Source of the DNA: an uncultured Eubacteriales bacterium
GTDB lineage: Bacteria; Bacillota; Clostridia; Peptostreptococcales; Anaerovoracaceae
Direction of reading: 5' to 3'
Assembly (NCBI GenBank): GCA_902786855.1
Contig: CADAEH010000006.1
Span: forward strand, 1-64,000
Length of the DNA: 64,000 nt
Below the pieces are notes generated by a model, which was given only the letters and a program-made list of their open reading frames with translations, had not been told where the DNA came from and did not search any database. Both the position numbers and the translations under genes were made by a program. Below are positions 34,673 to 43,710 of this stretch, piece by piece (the first letter of the stretch is position 1; every line of letters starts with the position of its first letter).

Positions 34673-37600
34673 TCAATTCTCATGATACTTGCCGAAAAGG
34701 AACATCCTCTTCAGCCTGCGTATCTCATTATCTATATACACTGACGGCGCGATCCGGTCATTGTAATCGATCCCTTCTCCGAGAAGCGGCCTTCTGGGAT
34801 TGGTGAGCACAGCCGGAAGTCTTTTCATCGTGAGTTTCTTTCCAAAAGTTATCTGGTATTCCTGCTCAAGCACCCTCATGATATCCGCCGTGTTTTCAAG
34901 GCATGTCAGCGAATATCTGTAAATGTTTTCCGGCTTTCCTTCTCCGATGAAGCTCAGTCCCGTGTATGGCAGGATCAGATTTACGGATTCCTGCCTGCGC
35001 GTCTGACCGTTCTGCCATTTCCCTTCTGCATCCTTCGGTGGATCGATGCTGTCGCCTCCTATGAAGGGATAACAGTCTCTCTCGTTGAGCCACATGCTGA
35101 TGGAAGGCAGGAAGTACGCGCATTGTGTATCTATGCCTGCCAGACTCATCCTGTCTCTGGCATTTCCCGTCAGCAGTCCTACTATCACTCTTTTGATCTC
35201 GACACCATGTTTCTGGAGGACAGACGCGACTTTTTCCATCCTCTGCCCGGAATGCAGCAGGTCGTCTATCAGCATGACAGGCCTGCAGAATGAATGGATA
35301 GTCTCTGCCTGCTCGTCGAGAGACAGGTAGTTTACGATCTCTCTTACATCAAAACTCTTAAGGTCATTCGACAGATACTTTTCCGTCCTGAGAGCTTTCG
35401 TTACAGTGTTTGGCACTACAATATCCGAAAGAGCTTTGCTGAACGGGACTGCAAGGTAAGGACCTCTCCGCCTGAGCGGATCCGCCGCAGTCGTGACCCC
35501 ATTGGTCTGTGTGGCAAGGTCTATGATTCTGCTGTAAACAGCACTGGTGTTATACGACAGCAACAGTCTGCCGGGATATATCTCACGCAGGACCTTGAGC
35601 AACTGATAATGTGCACTGTCGAAAGCTTTCTGGACACGCTCGTTCTTGCTCAGCGGCGCCTTGATGACTGTATCAGCATCGCGGAAGAGAACTATAGGGT
35701 TTCTCATATCCACAGCGTAGACCGGGCGCTCCGGATCATCAGATATATTGATAAAGCCCTGACGCTCCAGTATTCTCTCAGCAAGAGGATCCGCTGCCTT
35801 TCCGCAAACAGGATGGAACACTGCGTACGAATAATCTCTTGCCGCAAGCAGCGACAGCAGTTCCGTAAGCAGTATCTGCCTGATATACGACACGTTTTCA
35901 CCGCCGCTGACATACAGAGCTCCTATGACTGCGATCTCACCTCCGCAGTGGCTCCTTATGTATGATGCTATCCGGATATCTCCGAACTCTTCAATGAGGT
36001 CGCTGGTCCTTATCCTTTTTGCTCCTGCAGCAGCAGACAGCCTGAGTTCAGGCGTCTTGATGATCACCTTCCTGATGTCTTTTCTGGAAAGGTACTCAGT
36101 CAGTGTATCGTTTATCCCCTCTGTTTCACCGAGTTCTCTGATGAAATACTCTTCATCTGTTCCGCTGGTATCGTCTCCCGGCTCATACGTATAGATATTG
36201 AGTTCCCTTGCCTGCAGCTCATGCTTGTAGGCCGGCTGCCTCAGATACAGGTCATTGTCATAGATGTAATTCTGTGCTGCAGCATCGATAAGGTCTGATA
36301 TATCCCTGCCAAGGTCGACGTTCTCACGGATCCTGGTGGAACTTATATCCTCATAGAACTTATCAAGGTTCAGCCTGATGACTTTGCCGCTGATCGGGAA
36401 TATCTCGCCGTCGGCATCGAGTTTCCTGGCTTCGCGGGCGAAAACTATGTGATTGAATGTGTGTATGGAATCCGGCTCAGGTTTTTTTCTGTATGCAGAA
36501 GCATTGAGCACTACATCAGAACCGACTGCTATATACAGTTCCTGTCCTGTGAAAAGGTCTTTCAGTTTTCTCAGGTCAGCTGTATTCGCTATGTTGACCG
36601 GAATATCGTCAGGGAACAGATACAGTCCCTCTTCATCAGCGACCGACATCTGCAGGATCTTCTTCCTCAGCATATGCGGCAGTGTCTTTTTGGACCATGA
36701 GAACTCATCTATCGCAAGATAGACATCGAAGCCCATATCTCTGATCGTTGTCGCGATAGCTTTGTGCCCAAGGCTGAACGGGTCGAATGTGCCTGGGAAG
36801 AAAACTGCAGGCTTCTCTGGTGCGAAATCCGGCATTCCTATCTCTGTCCTGAATGCCGTGATATATCTGTACACATGATTGAGTGCAGCCGCATTATTAT
36901 AGAAGTCGATCTCATCTGAATCCGCGGCTTCCGGCATCAGCGTAAGCAAGCGCTTGAAACAATGTGAAGCTATCGTCCTTTTCTCTTCGACAGAAAGGAT
37001 CTTGCTTGCGAAGATATGCTCCCCGATCGCCCTGACAGCCTCTCTCGATATTTCTGCCCTGTAATACGCGGCACCCTTGATGAGCAGACCCAGCATGTGG
37101 TTCATCCGCTCTGTATCCCCGGTCCCGAAATGTTCAAGCGTGACCGCGATCGTGTTGATCGCAGCTTCAGCTGAACGGTCATTGCCCGAATCTATCATCT
37201 TTCCGAGCTCATATATGACCTCATCAAACTCATTCAGATCGAGATGAAGGAGAACAAGCCCAAGGTAGTCCGGTATAAGGCCGGAAAACTGGTAGTCGCT
37301 GAGTTCGAGGCCGTTATGCAGCTCTATCATCAGCTCATTGACCTGATCCTTTGCCATTCCGCCTATGATGTCCAGAAGGCAATTCCCCGCGGCCCTTCTC
37401 ACCGTTACGGTTTCACTGACCTTGATCAGATTGGAAAAGTGAGTGGCTATCTGCATCAGCATGTTTTTGTCATGGCTTCTTTCTGCTTCCTGTTTCAGTA
37501 TAGCGATGTTTGCCATTTTCATATTCCATGTTACATGCAGTTTGAGGTCATCAAGAAACATCGATGATCTCTGCTCATCGGTAAGCTGACCGTCTCCAAG

Positions 37601-39394
37601 GCCCAGCAGCTCTCTTCTGCGCTTATCTCTTTCATCAGACGTGATGAAGCCATAATGCTCAAGGACTTCAAGAGTTATCAGGTCGACACTGACGCTGTGT
37701 TTTCCCATCACCGCATCTGTAAAGGCTGCCAGAACAGATCTGAAACTTTCAGTACAGAAGGCAGCATCCATCCTGAGAGCCGTTATCATCAGAACAATGA
37801 TCTTTTCCTCGACCTCAGCATGAGAGCCCCCGGGAACATGTGTCTCATTCAGGTAGTAGTCCGGCTCATAGTATTCCTGCAGGATATCGTAGTATCTGTG
37901 GCGGCATGACGGTCTGCAGTTCTCTGTTACAGAGCGTACGAAGAAATCCGTACTTGCCGTGATCCACTTTCTGTGGATATCCGTGTATTTCCGGTCAGGC
38001 TCAAGGAACAATGCGATATACTCTCTGAACATCGACAGATTGCTCACGTTATCATCAGGTGCAGGAACATCCTGCGGGAGTTCCTTCTTATATTCCTCGC
38101 GGTATTTTGCAACAATATATCCCATGACCAGGGCAGTCTGCTCCCTGATATCGCTCTCGTGATGTCCGAGCATGTCATACAGGAATTTCAGAACGGCCGA
38201 TTTCTGACTGTCGGTCATATATGCCGAATACTCTTTGAAAATACTTATATAAGTCCGTATGTTTTTCCAGTTGGTCTCGCTCCTTGCCGACTCGATCAGG
38301 CTCGCGAACTGCCTTTCGTTTCCGAACCTGTTCATGACACGGATATTGTGATCTATCGCCCGGAACTTGATCTGTTCCGTCACGTTCCTGCGGTCGAGCA
38401 GGACCAGTTCCCGGTGCAATGGTTTTACCGGCAGTGGGCAGTCCTCAGGATAGCTGTCCCCAAGGTCATCGATCTCAGTGTGTACCCCATGCTCGATCAT
38501 ATAGTCTTCGAAGTCTTTCAGTTTTTTGTATACCCTGATGTATCTGAGCCTTTTCGCTTCATCAACATTGTCGAGCTTGCTGAGGATAACGTCGAAAGCC
38601 TGAGCAAGGCTGTAGAAGTGGATGATCTCCTCTCCGTTCTCTCTGGTGCTCTTTGTCCTGAAATCCGCGTAGATCAATATAAGGGATTCTGCTGACAGAT
38701 CTTCAAGCTCAAGATCCCATGTAGAGTGATTGGCGGCCGTGTGCGCGATCTGCCCGAGGCCCAGCCGTCTCAGGCAGTAGTCTGTGTAATAATAATGAAG
38801 ATAAGGGACCCGCCTCTCTTCATGCTCTCTGCAGCCGTATTTCCCTATATCGTGAGAAGCTGCAGCTGCTGATACAAGACCGAGGTCGACCGGAACACCT
38901 GACGCATAGAGCTGCTTTGCAACATACATCGCAACATAATGGACTCCGCCTATGTGTCCCACTGTATTGAACGGAGTTATATCAGCGCCGATGCGCATGA
39001 ACTCATACACATGCATTTCGCGTATCAGTTCCTTCATTCTCAGATATTCCGGGATGAACCCGTTTTCAGTTATCTCCTGTCCGGAAAGCAGGCAAAAGTC
39101 CCTCTTCGGATCAAAACTGCAGTGCATCCTCTCGTATTCATATGCATGACGCATGAAATCCAGGAGACTGTTCCTTCCGGTCCTGAAAGTTTCTTCGTCT
39201 GAAGGTCCCGGGATATGAGGAAACAGCTGATTTCTCAGATACATATATGTATGCATCAGCCAGCCGTCCTGCGGTGCTGCTGATCCGCTCAGAGTTTTTC
39301 CTCCCGCTTTTTCCAGCCACAAATCAAGGATCTGATCCGCGCGCAGCCTTACTCCTCTTTCCGCTTCTTCCTGAAGTATCTCTATATCAGTCAT
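34673..39394 (-). CDS. Giant fusion: HD phosphohydrolase - helical repeats - NadD-like nucleotidyltransferase - phosphoribosyltransferase
   Basis: A 1573-residue protein with a GAGGATAG site before ATG 39394 and no signal peptide. An HD domain spans about 140-290 (H147, H152, ASHDIGKYG with H181-D182, H218, H223). Residues about 340-850 are helical and HEAT-like. A nucleotidyltransferase of the NadD/cytidylyltransferase superfamily follows at about 862-1050, with FFPGTFDPFSLGHKAI (T/H-x-G-H variant SLGH, H877) and DISSTRIREN (1016-1025). Residues about 1090-1235 are an unclear alpha/beta region, perhaps acetyltransferase-like (LLAARDYSYAVFHPVCG). A phosphoribosyltransferase-like domain spans about 1240-1500, with PRPP loop PVMLIDDLLHSGQRM (1372-1386). 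HD (YqeK) and NadD genes are neighbours in many Bacillota, so a role in NAD or nucleotide metabolism or repair is inferred. I know no characterised protein of this layout. Confidence 0.8.
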   Translation of the reverse strand: MTDIEILQEEAERGVRLRADQILDLWLEKAGGKTLSGSAAPQDGWLMHTYMYLRNQLFPHIPGPSDEETFRTGRNSLLDFMRHAYEYERMHCSFDPKRDFCLLSGQEITENGFIPEYLRMKELIREMHVYEFMRIGADITPFNTVGHIGGVHYVAMYVAKQLYASGVPVDLGLVSAAAASHDIGKYGCREHEERRVPYLHYYYTDYCLRRLGLGQIAHTAANHSTWDLELEDLSAESLILIYADFRTKSTRENGEEIIHFYSLAQAFDVILSKLDNVDEAKRLRYIRVYKKLKDFEDYMIEHGVHTEIDDLGDSYPEDCPLPVKPLHRELVLLDRRNVTEQIKFRAIDHNIRVMNRFGNERQFASLIESARSETNWKNIRTYISIFKEYSAYMTDSQKSAVLKFLYDMLGHHESDIREQTALVMGYIVAKYREEYKKELPQDVPAPDDNVSNLSMFREYIALFLEPDRKYTDIHRKWITASTDFFVRSVTENCRPSCRHRYYDILQEYYEPDYYLNETHVPGGSHAEVEEKIIVLMITALRMDAAFCTESFRSVLAAFTDAVMGKHSVSVDLITLEVLEHYGFITSDERDKRRRELLGLGDGQLTDEQRSSMFLDDLKLHVTWNMKMANIAILKQEAERSHDKNMLMQIATHFSNLIKVSETVTVRRAAGNCLLDIIGGMAKDQVNELMIELHNGLELSDYQFSGLIPDYLGLVLLHLDLNEFDEVIYELGKMIDSGNDRSAEAAINTIAVTLEHFGTGDTERMNHMLGLLIKGAAYYRAEISREAVRAIGEHIFASKILSVEEKRTIASHCFKRLLTLMPEAADSDEIDFYNNAAALNHVYRYITAFRTEIGMPDFAPEKPAVFFPGTFDPFSLGHKAIATTIRDMGFDVYLAIDEFSWSKKTLPHMLRKKILQMSVADEEGLYLFPDDIPVNIANTADLRKLKDLFTGQELYIAVGSDVVLNASAYRKKPEPDSIHTFNHIVFAREARKLDADGEIFPISGKVIRLNLDKFYEDISSTRIRENVDLGRDISDLIDAAAQNYIYDNDLYLRQPAYKHELQARELNIYTYEPGDDTSGTDEEYFIRELGETEGINDTLTEYLSRKDIRKVIIKTPELRLSAAAGAKRIRTSDLIEEFGDIRIASYIRSHCGGEIAVIGALYVSGGENVSYIRQILLTELLSLLAARDYSYAVFHPVCGKAADPLAERILERQGFINISDDPERPVYAVDMRNPIVLFRDADTVIKAPLSKNERVQKAFDSAHYQLLKVLREIYPGRLLLSYNTSAVYSRIIDLATQTNGVTTAADPLRRRGPYLAVPFSKALSDIVVPNTVTKALRTEKYLSNDLKSFDVREIVNYLSLDEQAETIHSFCRPVMLIDDLLHSGQRMEKVASVLQKHGVEIKRVIVGLLTGNARDRMSLAGIDTQCAYFLPSISMWLNERDCYPFIGGDSIDPPKDAEGKWQNGQTRRQESVNLILPYTGLSFIGEGKPENIYRYSLTCLENTADIMRVLEQEYQITFGKKLTMKRLPAVLTNPRRPLLGEGIDYNDRIAPSVYIDNEIRRLKRMFLFGKYHEN

Positions 39395-39424
39395 CTACCC
39401 TATCCTCATACTGTTCACGCTGCA

Positions 39425-40318
39425 CTATTCCTGCACCTGTCCGGACACCATGTCCCTGACATAATCTATGAATTTTTCCTCTATCGTCGGCAACGGATGT
39501 CCTTTCAGCCAGACGAACAGGTACTCCATTTTCTTGTCTTCTCCTGCTATTTCCTTGAATACCAGAGAGTCATTAGGGATGTACGCTGTTCTCGGATATA
39601 TGCTTATCCCTACCATTCTGCCTGCGAGCGCAGCAGCATCAAGGTAGCTGTCCATCTCGCATACTATCCGCGGCTCCGCATCAGCATTTCGGAACCATTT
39701 ATAGATAGTATCGATCAGTGCTCTTCTGCTTGGCACGATGAGTTTTTCACCTGCCAGTTCAGAAATATCTATGCTGTCTCCCTCCCTGGCCGCCAGAGGA
39801 TGCGCGCTGTTCATCAGCGCGGCTATCTTCTCTTCACCGACATGAAAACTATGGAGCAGTGAGTTGTCACACGGGGATGTTATAACTGCAAGACTTATGA
39901 GTCCGCTTCTCAATTTTTCAAGCAGATCATCGGTGCTGCCGTCCAGGATCCTGAACCGTATATTCGGGTACAGGTCAAGAAAACCGGCAAACCACTCTGC
40001 TGCTATATCCGGAGCCATTCCTTCGACAAGACCAATGGAAATAGTCCCCCGCATGCCTTCTCCCATAGAGTGGATCTCTGACTGAGTCTTTTCCGCAAGG
40101 CTCAATATCTCCTTGGCCCTCCTGTAAAGCATCTGCCCGGATTCTGTCAGCTTGAGTCTCCTCTTTCCCCTGATGAAAAGCTCAGTATCGAGCTCCTCTT
40201 CAAGCCCCTTGATCTGTGCGCTGAGCGGAGGCTGACTCATGTGGAGTTTTTCCGCAGCTCTTGTTATATTCAGCTCTTCGGCCACTGTTATAAAATATCT
40301 CAAAGTTCTCAGGTCCAT
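39425..40318 (-). CDS. LysR-type transcriptional regulator
   Basis: The start MDLRTLRYFITVAEELN (40316-40318) fits the family; a longer frame to 40360 is unlikely. The product is 297 residues, standard. Residues 1-60 are the winged helix-turn-helix (ITRAAEKLHMSQPPLSAQIK), and residues about 90-295 form the effector-binding domain (GTISIGLVEGMAPDIAAEWF at its start). The gene lies 30 bases before the giant fusion gene in the same direction with no terminator between, so it is probably the first gene of that operon. LysR proteins usually act on a divergent or their own promoter; the nearest candidate region is 40319-40453. The effector is unknown. Confidence 0.9.
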   Translation of the reverse strand: MDLRTLRYFITVAEELNITRAAEKLHMSQPPLSAQIKGLEEELDTELFIRGKRRLKLTESGQMLYRRAKEILSLAEKTQSEIHSMGEGMRGTISIGLVEGMAPDIAAEWFAGFLDLYPNIRFRILDGSTDDLLEKLRSGLISLAVITSPCDNSLLHSFHVGEEKIAALMNSAHPLAAREGDSIDISELAGEKLIVPSRRALIDTIYKWFRNADAEPRIVCEMDSYLDAAALAGRMVGISIYPRTAYIPNDSLVFKEIAGEDKKMEYLFVWLKGHPLPTIEEKFIDYVRDMVSGQVQE

Positions 40319-40453
40319 CTCCCGACCCCCCGTTTCAGATGTATTCCGGATCAAAATCATATAGGAATTGTATAAAAAGAAGCAGCCTTACAACAAGACT
40401 GCCCGTAATACATATAACATTAGCGTTATCATACGTAAAAAATATGATAAGTG

Positions 40454-40867
40454 CTACCGCATTTCTTTTACCTTATTTTCTATCTCCTGCAGCTCTTCCG
40501 GCGTAAGCTCGGTGAGATGCTCCATCTTGTCGAGGAAGAGTTTCAGAGTCTCCTCTTCTCTTCTGTGTACGACTTCAAGATAGTAGCTGACGACTGTACC
40601 TGAGAACATCGCAACTATAACGATCTCATATATAGTTGTTATTACCGTGAGAAGTCTGCCGATAAAGGTGACTGCAACGATGTCCCCGAAACCGATCGAG
40701 GTCGAAGCCACGAACATATACCAGAGTGCATCGCCCAGTCTCGTGATGCCCGGTTCTGTGATCAGCACGAGAAATGACGCCAGCGCATACCAGGCAACGA
40801 ATCCATACAGCACCTTATCGAAGTTTATCCTTTTTATCACTTTCCAGAGAAGTCTCAGTTTCTTCAC
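40454..40867 (-). CDS. Two-helix potassium channel protein
   Basis: A product of 137 residues. Hydrophobic segment 1 (about 20-38), a pore helix with selectivity filter TSIGFGD (about 55-61, the TVGYGD equivalent), and hydrophobic segment 2 (about 68-95) make the KcsA/Ion_trans_2 layout. The C-terminus is a charged helix (RREEETLKLFLDKMEH then TPEELQEIENKVKEM), likely a tetramerising coiled coil. There is no RCK domain, so gating is not by NAD or Ca2+ through this chain. It sits 38 bases after the YolD-like gene. Confidence 0.85.
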   Translation of the reverse strand: MKKLRLLWKVIKRINFDKVLYGFVAWYALASFLVLITEPGITRLGDALWYMFVASTSIGFGDIVAVTFIGRLLTVITTIYEIVIVAMFSGTVVSYYLEVVHRREEETLKLFLDKMEHLTELTPEELQEIENKVKEMR

Positions 40868-40905
40868 CTCGTCACCCGCTTTCCTGTGCGTTTATTTTCG
40901 TACCA

Positions 40906-41079
40906 CTATTCGCTTTCTGTTTCCACAGGCACATTCACTTCGCTCTTAGCTTCGAGCATCCTGCGGTGCTCCTCTTCCGCGCGCTTCAGCGCCTCCTCCA
41001 GACCGCTCAGAGCCTGAAACGGTGCAAACTGTTTTGCGCGCTGCTCTCTGGGCATCTTAGTCTTAGGTTTCTTTCCCAT
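40906..41079 (-). CDS. YolD-like small protein next to the Y-family polymerase
   Basis: The start MGKKPKTKMPREQRAKQFAP (41077-41079) has GGGGAG nine bases upstream; an ATG at 41100 is also in frame. The product is 57 residues. The R-A-K-Q-F-A-P-F-x-A-L core is typical of the small YolD-related proteins found beside UmuC/DinB-type polymerases in Bacillota. A charged helix follows (LKRAEEEHRRMLEAKSE). It probably assists or controls the polymerase. The gap to the polymerase gene is about 115 bases. Confidence 0.7.
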   Translation of the reverse strand: MGKKPKTKMPREQRAKQFAPFQALSGLEEALKRAEEEHRRMLEAKSEVNVPVETESE

Positions 41080-41194
41080 CTTTATTTCTCCCCGGATCAT
41101 TCAACCGCCTGTGATGCAAAAGGACTCCATGGCATCCTGATCGATATTATTGTTCACCGCCTGAGCCTCAAGTCACCGGCATCGTGTCCTGTCA

Positions 41195-42565
41195 CTATTC
41201 TCTATGACCGCCTATCTGGTGGTTTCGTTCGAGTGTGGTCGCGGCTTCTTCGAGATCCATGCCCCTGAACATGGCATTTTTACCGTATTTCTTCCTGATC
41301 GAGTTCACTGTTTCCTGCAGGGCGGCATCTCGCTTAAGCCTTGCCTGCGTCTCGGCTATCGGATCTTCAAAGCCTTCTTTTCTCTGCTGTCCTGCTGTTT
41401 TGCCTTCCTCTTCTGCTTCCATATCGGCGAGGTCAAACAGGGTCATCTGCCTTTCTTCACTTTTCGGCTTGATGTCGTTGAAGTTTACAAAGATCCGCCT
41501 CACCGGGTAGTCCGGGATCGCTATCTTCCTGTAGAGATCCGCAACAGCGGGTATGATGACCGAAGAAGCGTCTGTAAGGATACTGAATGAGACTGAACCG
41601 TGCGTCATCGGTACTTTCATCGCATTGGAGTAGCCGACACCTATGGACACGTTCCTGGTGAGCATGCCTTCATCGGTCATCTCGTGGCAGAGAAGCTCGG
41701 TCATCTCTTTGACTATGAGCTCACCCTCTTCATTACTGTAATCGCGCATCAGCACCTGTCCGCGGCTGAGGGAATGGCTCTTGTTCTTATAGCCTTTAAT
41801 ATCCGATATCTTCGTCGGCTCGATGCCGTAAGCGTGGTCGATCAGAAGCTCGGCATCGATACCGAATATCCGGTACATGAGGTCTTCGTCTGCCTCTGCG
41901 ATGCCACGCATCGTGGTGATCCCGATCTTCGACAGCCTTTTTGCGGTGCCTGATCCGATCCTCCAGAAGTCGGTCAGCGGCTTGTGATCCCACAGAAGTT
42001 CCCTGTATGTCTCTTCATCAAGCACGCCTATGAAGTCCGGCGCGTGTTTTGCCAGTATGTCGAGCGCTATCTTGCACAGATACATGTTGGAGCCAACACC
42101 GGCTGTCGCCCTGACACCGATCCTGCGGTATACTTCGCCCATCAGAAGTTCCGCCATCTGTTTTGGACTCAGCGAGTATCTCTTCAGATAGCGGGTGACA
42201 TCGATGAAGACTTCGTCTATCGAATAGACATGCATATCCTCAGGAGCTATATAGTCGAGGTAGACCTTGTAGATCTCTGCAGCGTAATCTATGTACAGCT
42301 GCATCCTCGGCGTCGCCATAATGTATTCAAAGCTCTTCGGTATCTCGAAGACTCTCGCCCTGCTGCTGACCCCGCGCGCGCGAAGAGACGGCGAGACCGC
42401 AAGACAGATGGTCTTGTCGCTCCTCGTCGGATCAGCCACAACGAGATCAGTCGTCATCGGATCGAGTCCGCGCTCGACGCATTCGACAGAAGCATAGAAT
42501 GACTTGAGATCTATGCAGAGAAAAACGTCGCCGTATTCACCATTGATGCATTTGAGATCTTCCAT
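41195..42565 (-). CDS. Y-family DNA polymerase (UmuC/DinB type)
   Basis: A product of 456 residues. Catalytic motifs are CIDLKSFYASVECVERGLDP (metal-binding Asp and steric gate Tyr) and YSIDEVFIDVTRYL (Asp-Glu pair); the helix-hairpin-helix of the thumb is SKIGITTMRGIAEADEDLMY. The little-finger domain runs from about 235, followed by a Glu-rich linker and a C-terminal segment about 390-456. It copies damaged DNA with low fidelity in the SOS response of many bacteria. No standard GAAC-N4-GTTC LexA box was seen. Two phased direct repeats lie just upstream instead. The downstream YolD-like gene supports the assignment. Confidence 0.93.
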   Translation of the reverse strand: MEDLKCINGEYGDVFLCIDLKSFYASVECVERGLDPMTTDLVVADPTRSDKTICLAVSPSLRARGVSSRARVFEIPKSFEYIMATPRMQLYIDYAAEIYKVYLDYIAPEDMHVYSIDEVFIDVTRYLKRYSLSPKQMAELLMGEVYRRIGVRATAGVGSNMYLCKIALDILAKHAPDFIGVLDEETYRELLWDHKPLTDFWRIGSGTAKRLSKIGITTMRGIAEADEDLMYRIFGIDAELLIDHAYGIEPTKISDIKGYKNKSHSLSRGQVLMRDYSNEEGELIVKEMTELLCHEMTDEGMLTRNVSIGVGYSNAMKVPMTHGSVSFSILTDASSVIIPAVADLYRKIAIPDYPVRRIFVNFNDIKPKSEERQMTLFDLADMEAEEEGKTAGQQRKEGFEDPIAETQARLKRDAALQETVNSIRKKYGKNAMFRGMDLEEAATTLERNHQIGGHRE

Positions 42566-42578
42566 TATCGATCCGCAG

Positions 42579-42598
42579 TGTTTATCAAATGTTTATCA
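42579..42598 (-). promoter_or_regulatory. Two perfect phased direct repeats before the polymerase gene
   Basis: TGTTTATCA occurs at 42579-42587 and again at 42590-42598, an 11-base period, 14-33 bases upstream of the start codon. One helical turn between copies suggests a regulator bound to one face of the DNA. Read on the minus strand the site overlaps a TTGACT-N17-ATAAAC candidate promoter. Confidence 0.5.
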
Positions 42599-42644
42599 GT
42601 ATAGTCAAATAACCACCGGATGAGGCGTTGTCTGTATCTGTACT

Positions 42645-43376
42645 TTACAGAAAGCTTTTCCTGTATTCACCCGGGGTCATGCCCTGTGTCTCTGTAAAAT
42701 TCTTGGTAAAGTAGCTCTGCGAGCAGAATGCGAGGCGGTCTGCGATCGCGGCTGATGTCATGTCTGTCTCCCGGAGGAGGCGCTTTGCCTCAAGCATTCT
42801 TTCTTTCAGTATAAACTCGCTTATCGTGATGCCCAGCTCTTCCTTGAAAATAGCGGAAGCGTATGTCCTGCTGACATTGACATGATCTGCTATATCAGCG
42901 AGTTCTATCTTTTCATGCAGGTGGTCTTCGATATATGATACCATCCGCGCAAGTCTCGGGGACTTCTTCTTTTCCTTGAGTACGTACTTCATCTTGACTG
43001 CATAGTTATAGGCCATGCCGTGGACAAGGTCATACAGATCAGGCAGAGCAGCAGCATTGTCGAATTCCTTGATGAACTCATCTCTTATATCATATGCGAC
43101 CATATCGAGCAGGCCCGCCTGGATCGCGACCAGGCACATTTCCGATGCAGCGCATACGGACTCATAGTACATCTTGTTCATCGCTTCACTGTATGAATTG
43201 CACCTGTTGTAAAGCGCGGTAGGATACTCGTAGTTTTCCTGTGAAAGAGTCGTGATGCGGTCTGCATCGCCTGCAGCGATAGCATCAAAGTATTTCTTCT
43301 TGCGGAGGAACGGCAGATAGATCTGATTTCTCCTGGTCCTGCTCAGGATCATGTTGGCACTCTTTTTATTACTCAT
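42645..43376 (-). CDS. AraC family transcriptional regulator
   Basis: A product of 243 residues. The C-terminal 100 residues hold the two helix-turn-helix units: IELADIADHVNVSRTYASAI and TSAAIADRLAFCSQSYFTKN, ending in the family signature GMTPGEYRKSF. The N-terminal 140 residues are mostly helical (DAIAAGDADRITTLSQENYE onwards) rather than a cupin, as in a subgroup common in Clostridia. The target and effector are unknown. The gene stands alone, with an AT-rich promoter region containing two TATAAT boxes on the minus strand (43436-43441 and 43456-43461). Confidence 0.9.
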   Translation of the reverse strand: MSNKKSANMILSRTRRNQIYLPFLRKKKYFDAIAAGDADRITTLSQENYEYPTALYNRCNSYSEAMNKMYYESVCAASEMCLVAIQAGLLDMVAYDIRDEFIKEFDNAAALPDLYDLVHGMAYNYAVKMKYVLKEKKKSPRLARMVSYIEDHLHEKIELADIADHVNVSRTYASAIFKEELGITISEFILKERMLEAKRLLRETDMTSAAIADRLAFCSQSYFTKNFTETQGMTPGEYRKSFL

Positions 43377-43674
43377 TATCGTAAACCTCGTGTTAATAGC
43401 GGTTTTTTATGTTTTGTAAGCATTTTCGTAATTTTATTATAATATTTATAACAAAATTATAACATATTGCGATTCTTTTTTATACAATAACTTTACAAAT
43501 GTGTTAACTATGCAGGCTGTCAGTTCACTCGAAAGAGTAGTTGTGCGGTTACACATGAAGAGCTCTCCAGTCTACGGGGAGAGTTCAAAAACTCGATATG
43601 AGATAGTGCTTTGAAGAAACGGCGGTGCACAGGTCGATTGGGGTCGGCGTGTTCAGGGTCGTTTTTTCATTGCG
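43377..43674. other. Intergenic region: AraC promoter area and a hairpin
   Basis: Bases 43380-43510 are very AT-rich and carry two minus-strand TATAAT boxes for the AraC gene. A 9-bp hairpin GAGCTCTCC/GGAGAGTTC lies at about 43561-43587 without a T-run. No reading frame is supported. Confidence 0.45.
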
Positions 43675-43706
43675 AAAAACGGCGGCTGAGCATCGCCCTG
43701 CCGCCG
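43675..43706 (-). terminator. Terminator of the CobW-GH25 operon
   Basis: On the minus strand CGGCGGC pairs with GCCGCCG (43680-43706) and is followed by TTTTT (43675-43679), right after the stop at 43711. Confidence 0.85.
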
Positions 43707-43710
43707 GTAT

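Noticed and set aside
35085-38695. Many plus-strand frames opposite the giant fusion gene
   Set aside because: They lie antisense to a continuous 1573-codon gene with recognisable domains, and none has its own ribosome binding site plus family motif.
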